NCBI GenBank assembly: GCA_910578655.1
Contig: CAJTQE010000041.1
Span: forward strand, 1 to 11,229
DNA length: 11,229 nucleotides
Source of the DNA: an uncultured Christensenella sp.
GTDB lineage: Bacteria; Bacillota; Clostridia; Christensenellales; Borkfalkiaceae
Direction: 5' to 3'
The translations under genes were made by a program, and so were the position numbers. Shown here piece by piece: positions 8,908 through 11,229 of the stretch. The first letter of the stretch is position 1; the number at the start of each line of letters is the position of its first letter. Under the pieces are notes generated by a model. It did not search any database. It worked only from the letters and a program-made list of their open reading frames with translations, and had not been told where the DNA came from.

Positions 8908-10263
8908 ATGGCAAAGACCACGACTGAATTCGTATGCAGCGAGTGCGGAGCGACAAGTTCGCGCTGGCTGGGCAGATGTCCGTCCTGCGGAAAATTTAAT
9001 ACTATGGTTGAAGAGATAGTCAAATCCGCCTCTTCGTCCGCGGCGCGTCCGACGCAAGGCTTTGCGCACGCGCGGAAACTCAGCGAAGTCACCAAAGAAA
9101 ACTATGCGCGCACCCCGTCGGGAATTTCGGAGTTCGATACCGTGCTCGGCGGCGGCATCGTCAAAGGTTCGTTGGTGCTTATCGGCGGCGACCCGGGAAT
9201 AGGCAAATCCACGCTTTTGACGCAGATAGCCTCTCACCTTTCAAAGGAAAACAAAGTCCTCTATTTTTCCGCCGAAGAAAGCTGTTCGCAAGTTAAGCTT
9301 CGCGCGGACAGGCTTAAACTCAATCCCGACAATTTTTACATAGTAAACGAAACCTGCATCGACAATTTAGACAGCGAACTCGACGGTGTGAAATTTTGCG
9401 TTATAGACTCTATTCAGGCAGTGTATACGGAAGAGCTTTCCTCTTCTTCCGGTTCGGTCGGGCAGGTGCGCGAATGTGCGGCCAAGCTTATGCGCATTGC
9501 AAAAAGCAAGGGCATAACTTTCTTTATCGTCGGACACGTCACCAAAGAGGGCGCGCTTGCAGGCCCGAAAGTTTTAGAGCATATTATGGACACCGTCCTC
9601 TACTTCGAGGGCGAAAATCAGGAAAATTTCAGAATACTTCGCGCCGTTAAAAACAGGTTCGGCAACGTTCAGGAAGTCGGCGTATTTGAAATGACGGGCG
9701 AGGGAATTATTCCCGTAACAGATTATTCGGGCGTGTTCCTTTCCGAAAGCCGCGGCGAGGAACCCGGTTCCGCAGTAACCCCGTCGCAGACCGGCGCAAG
9801 GTGTATGAACGTTGAAATTCAAACTCTGATTTCAAAGACGCCGTTCGGAATGCCAAGACGTATGCCGCTCGGCGTGGACTATAACAAGTTGGTTCTGCTT
9901 ATCGCCGTACTTGAAAAGCGGTGCGGACTTAATCTCGGCACGTCTGACGTTTACGTCAACGCGATGGGCGGAATTAAACTGAACGAACCGGCCTGCGATT
10001 TGGCGGTTTGCGCCGCGCTCGCCTCCGCTTATTTTTCCAAGCCTATCGACAAGTACGTTGCGATATTCGGCGAGGTGGGTTTGACGGGCGAGGTCCGCGC
10101 CGTGTCATACTGTGAAAAGCGCGTTTCAGAGTGCGTGAAAATGGGCTTTAAAAAAGTGCTTGTGCCTGCAAAAAATATGAAGTCGGTTGCAAAGTACGCA
10201 GACAAAATTTCAATTGTACCCGTACTTTACGTCAACACAATGATAAAAAATCTGTTCAAATAA
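8908..10263 (+). CDS. radA: DNA repair/branch-migration protein RadA (Sms)
   Basis: RadA is a RecA-like ATPase that acts as a DnaB-type helicase in processing recombination intermediates. At 451 residues it has the usual family length and all domains: a zinc finger (C10, C13, C24, C27), Walker A GGDPGIGKST (93-102), Walker B around VKFCVIDSIQ (161-170), the RadA signature KNRFG (248-252), and a C-terminal Lon-like domain from about residue 290, with NAMGGIKLNEPACDLAV and the GEVGLTGEVR segment, which in this family is not a protease. It follows ispDF with one base between stop and start. In Bacilli radA also lies near ispD and ispF, but with disA between and rpoBC further off; disA is absent here. 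It is the last gene of the unit, followed directly by a hairpin terminator. Confidence 0.97.
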   Translation: MAKTTTEFVCSECGATSSRWLGRCPSCGKFNTMVEEIVKSASSSAARPTQGFAHARKLSEVTKENYARTPSGISEFDTVLGGGIVKGSLVLIGGDPGIGKSTLLTQIASHLSKENKVLYFSAEESCSQVKLRADRLKLNPDNFYIVNETCIDNLDSELDGVKFCVIDSIQAVYTEELSSSSGSVGQVRECAAKLMRIAKSKGITFFIVGHVTKEGALAGPKVLEHIMDTVLYFEGENQENFRILRAVKNRFGNVQEVGVFEMTGEGIIPVTDYSGVFLSESRGEEPGSAVTPSQTGARCMNVEIQTLISKTPFGMPRRMPLGVDYNKLVLLIAVLEKRCGLNLGTSDVYVNAMGGIKLNEPACDLAVCAALASAYFSKPIDKYVAIFGEVGLTGEVRAVSYCEKRVSECVKMGFKKVLVPAKNMKSVAKYADKISIVPVLYVNTMIKNLFK

Positions 10264-10268
10264 TAGAA

Positions 10269-10300
10269 AAGTCCGCAAGAGGTTAACCCCTTGCGGACTT
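10269..10300. terminator. Bidirectional intrinsic terminator between radA and the hydrolase gene
   Basis: AAGTCCGCAAG (10269-10279) pairs perfectly with CTTGCGGACTT (10290-10300). The loop itself contains the palindrome GGTTAACC. On the minus strand the stem is followed by a T-run (the stem's own TT plus TTC), which suits termination of the hydrolase gene. On the plus strand the tail TTAAATTT is weaker. It begins five bases after the radA stop and ends four bases before the hydrolase stop codon, so it most likely serves both. Confidence 0.85.
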
Positions 10301-10304
10301 AAAT

Positions 10305-11150
10305 TTACATTACCGTTTTAACGCAGAAACCGCGCAGTTTCAACCAGTCCAACGACATATCGAACCATTTCGCCACAGCGGACAGCCTCTCAACGATTGC
10401 GTGGTCGTTCTCCGTTTCGTCGGAGCATACGCTTACCCCGTGCCAGCCCTTTTCAAAGATATGCAATTCAAACGGAACGCCTGCCTGCCGGTATGCCTGA
10501 GCAAGCAACAAAGAGTTTTCGACGGAAACGCGGTCGTCCTCGTATACGTGCCAAACGAAAGCAGGCGCGCTGTTTTTCGTTACGCGTTTTTCAATTGAAA
10601 GGCGTTCCATTAAATCGGGGTTACCGCCCGTTATCACGTTGCGCGAACCGCCGACACTTAAACTCTGCATTGTAATTACGGGATAAGCCAGCAACACAGC
10701 GTCAAGTTTTGCAAGTGCAACTTTACCCCCCAAAACATCGGCAATTTCCTTTTCGCCGTAAATATTGGCAAGCATAGCGGCAAGGTGTCCGCCTGCGGAA
10801 AAGCCTATTGCCGCGATATGATTGACGTCAACGTTGTACTTAACCGCGTTTTCTTTTATGTAAATAACCGCCATACAGGCTTCCAGCAACGGAACGGGAT
10901 ATGCCGTATTGACGCTGTAATCAAGCGTAAACGCCGAAAACCCGTTTACCGAATATTTGAGCGCCACGACTTCGCTTTCGCGCTGCGACACCACCGCATA
11001 GCCTCCGCCTGCGATTACCAACATTGCAGGGCGAAGCTTCGGCTTCATTCCGTCGATTACCGCAGGAACGTAAGTATTCAAGTAACCGGCGGCGCCGCTT
11101 TTACGTTTTACGCCGAAATAGCCGTACAAATCTATTTTTTCCGTAATCAT
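10305..11150 (-). CDS. Alpha/beta hydrolase, acetylesterase/acetylxylan-esterase-like
   Basis: This 281-residue protein has the fold signatures of the Aes/BD-FAE group of carboxylesterases: an oxyanion-hole type AGGGY (48-51 region), nucleophile motif GFSAGGH with S118, acid residue D205 or D206 in VYEDDRVSVENS, and H237 in KGWHG. The segment VENSLLLAQAYRQAGVPFELHIF is typical of clostridial esterases annotated as acetylesterase or xylanase-associated esterase. No signal peptide or membrane segment is seen, so it should act in the cytoplasm, perhaps removing acetyl groups from imported sugars; the substrate is a guess. The ATG at 11150 is preceded by AGAGG at 5 bases. An in-frame ATG at 11216 lies upstream of the promoter and is rejected. 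No partner gene is visible in the window. Confidence 0.85.
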   Translation of the reverse strand: MITEKIDLYGYFGVKRKSGAAGYLNTYVPAVIDGMKPKLRPAMLVIAGGGYAVVSQRESEVVALKYSVNGFSAFTLDYSVNTAYPVPLLEACMAVIYIKENAVKYNVDVNHIAAIGFSAGGHLAAMLANIYGEKEIADVLGGKVALAKLDAVLLAYPVITMQSLSVGGSRNVITGGNPDLMERLSIEKRVTKNSAPAFVWHVYEDDRVSVENSLLLAQAYRQAGVPFELHIFEKGWHGVSVCSDETENDHAIVERLSAVAKWFDMSLDWLKLRGFCVKTVM

Positions 11151-11155
11151 AAATA

Positions 11156-11160
11156 CCTCT
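11156..11160 (-). promoter_or_regulatory. Ribosome binding site of the hydrolase gene
   Basis: On the minus strand AGAGG stands 5 bases before the ATG at 11150. It decides the start in favour of this ATG over the upstream one at 11216. Confidence 0.7.
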
Positions 11161-11178
11161 GTTTTAGAATTTTCTTTT

Positions 11179-11207
11179 ATTATAGCTTTGCCGATGCATT
11201 TTGTCAA
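11179..11207 (-). promoter_or_regulatory. Perfect-consensus sigma-70/sigma-A promoter of the hydrolase gene
   Basis: Read on the minus strand, TTGACA (11207-11202), a 17-base spacer and TATAAT (11184-11179) match the consensus at all 12 positions. The expected start near 11172 leaves a leader of about 20 bases. No operator palindrome was seen around it, so expression may be constitutive. Confidence 0.85.
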
Positions 11208-11229
11208 CGAAAGCAAACGGTAACGGCGG

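Noticed and set aside
11148..11216. 22-residue N-terminal extension of the hydrolase from the ATG at 11216
   Set aside because: It would begin upstream of a perfect consensus promoter; the internal ATG at 11150 has a good ribosome binding site and fits the family start.

Overview
The window looks like core chromosome of a Bacillota (Firmicutes) bacterium, most likely an uncultured Clostridia-type lineage; the finer placement is a guess. Reasons: the beta' subunit has no large trigger-loop insertion, an RqcP (YabO)-type ribosome quality-control protein is present, promoters are clean TTGACA/TATAAT type, and rpoB, ispD, ispF and radA share a neighbourhood, as they do more loosely in Bacilli. 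Base composition is balanced and even. No insertion sequence, phage gene, tRNA, rRNA or CRISPR array was seen.

Layout. (1) 1-7026, minus strand: rpoC (3' part cut off by the window start) and complete rpoB, 12 bases apart, coding for the two large RNA polymerase subunits. (2) 7027-7543: a 517-base gene-free region between divergent genes, with a consensus promoter for each side. The promoters face each other, so the 5' leaders of the rpoBC and rqcP transcripts should overlap in antisense. The region also holds several inverted repeats and an alternating TTGCGC/TTGGGTTG repeat. (3) 7544-10263, plus strand: a tight three-gene unit rqcP-ispDF-radA (1-base gaps), covering ribosome quality control, isoprenoid precursor synthesis and recombination/branch migration. 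(4) 10269-10300: a strong hairpin terminator shared by convergent genes. (5) 10305-11150, minus strand: a single-gene alpha/beta hydrolase unit with its own perfect consensus promoter.

Most genes are housekeeping. The unusual material is in the rpoB leader and in RpoB itself: a roughly 100-residue extra segment, a 100-residue acidic tail with a duplicated FDSDDE motif, and two non-standard residues in the rifampicin pocket. The rpoBC pair is also detached from the ribosomal protein genes rplJL that usually precede it. I found no wholly new multi-gene system; the rpoB/rqcP intergenic region is the best candidate for undescribed regulation.
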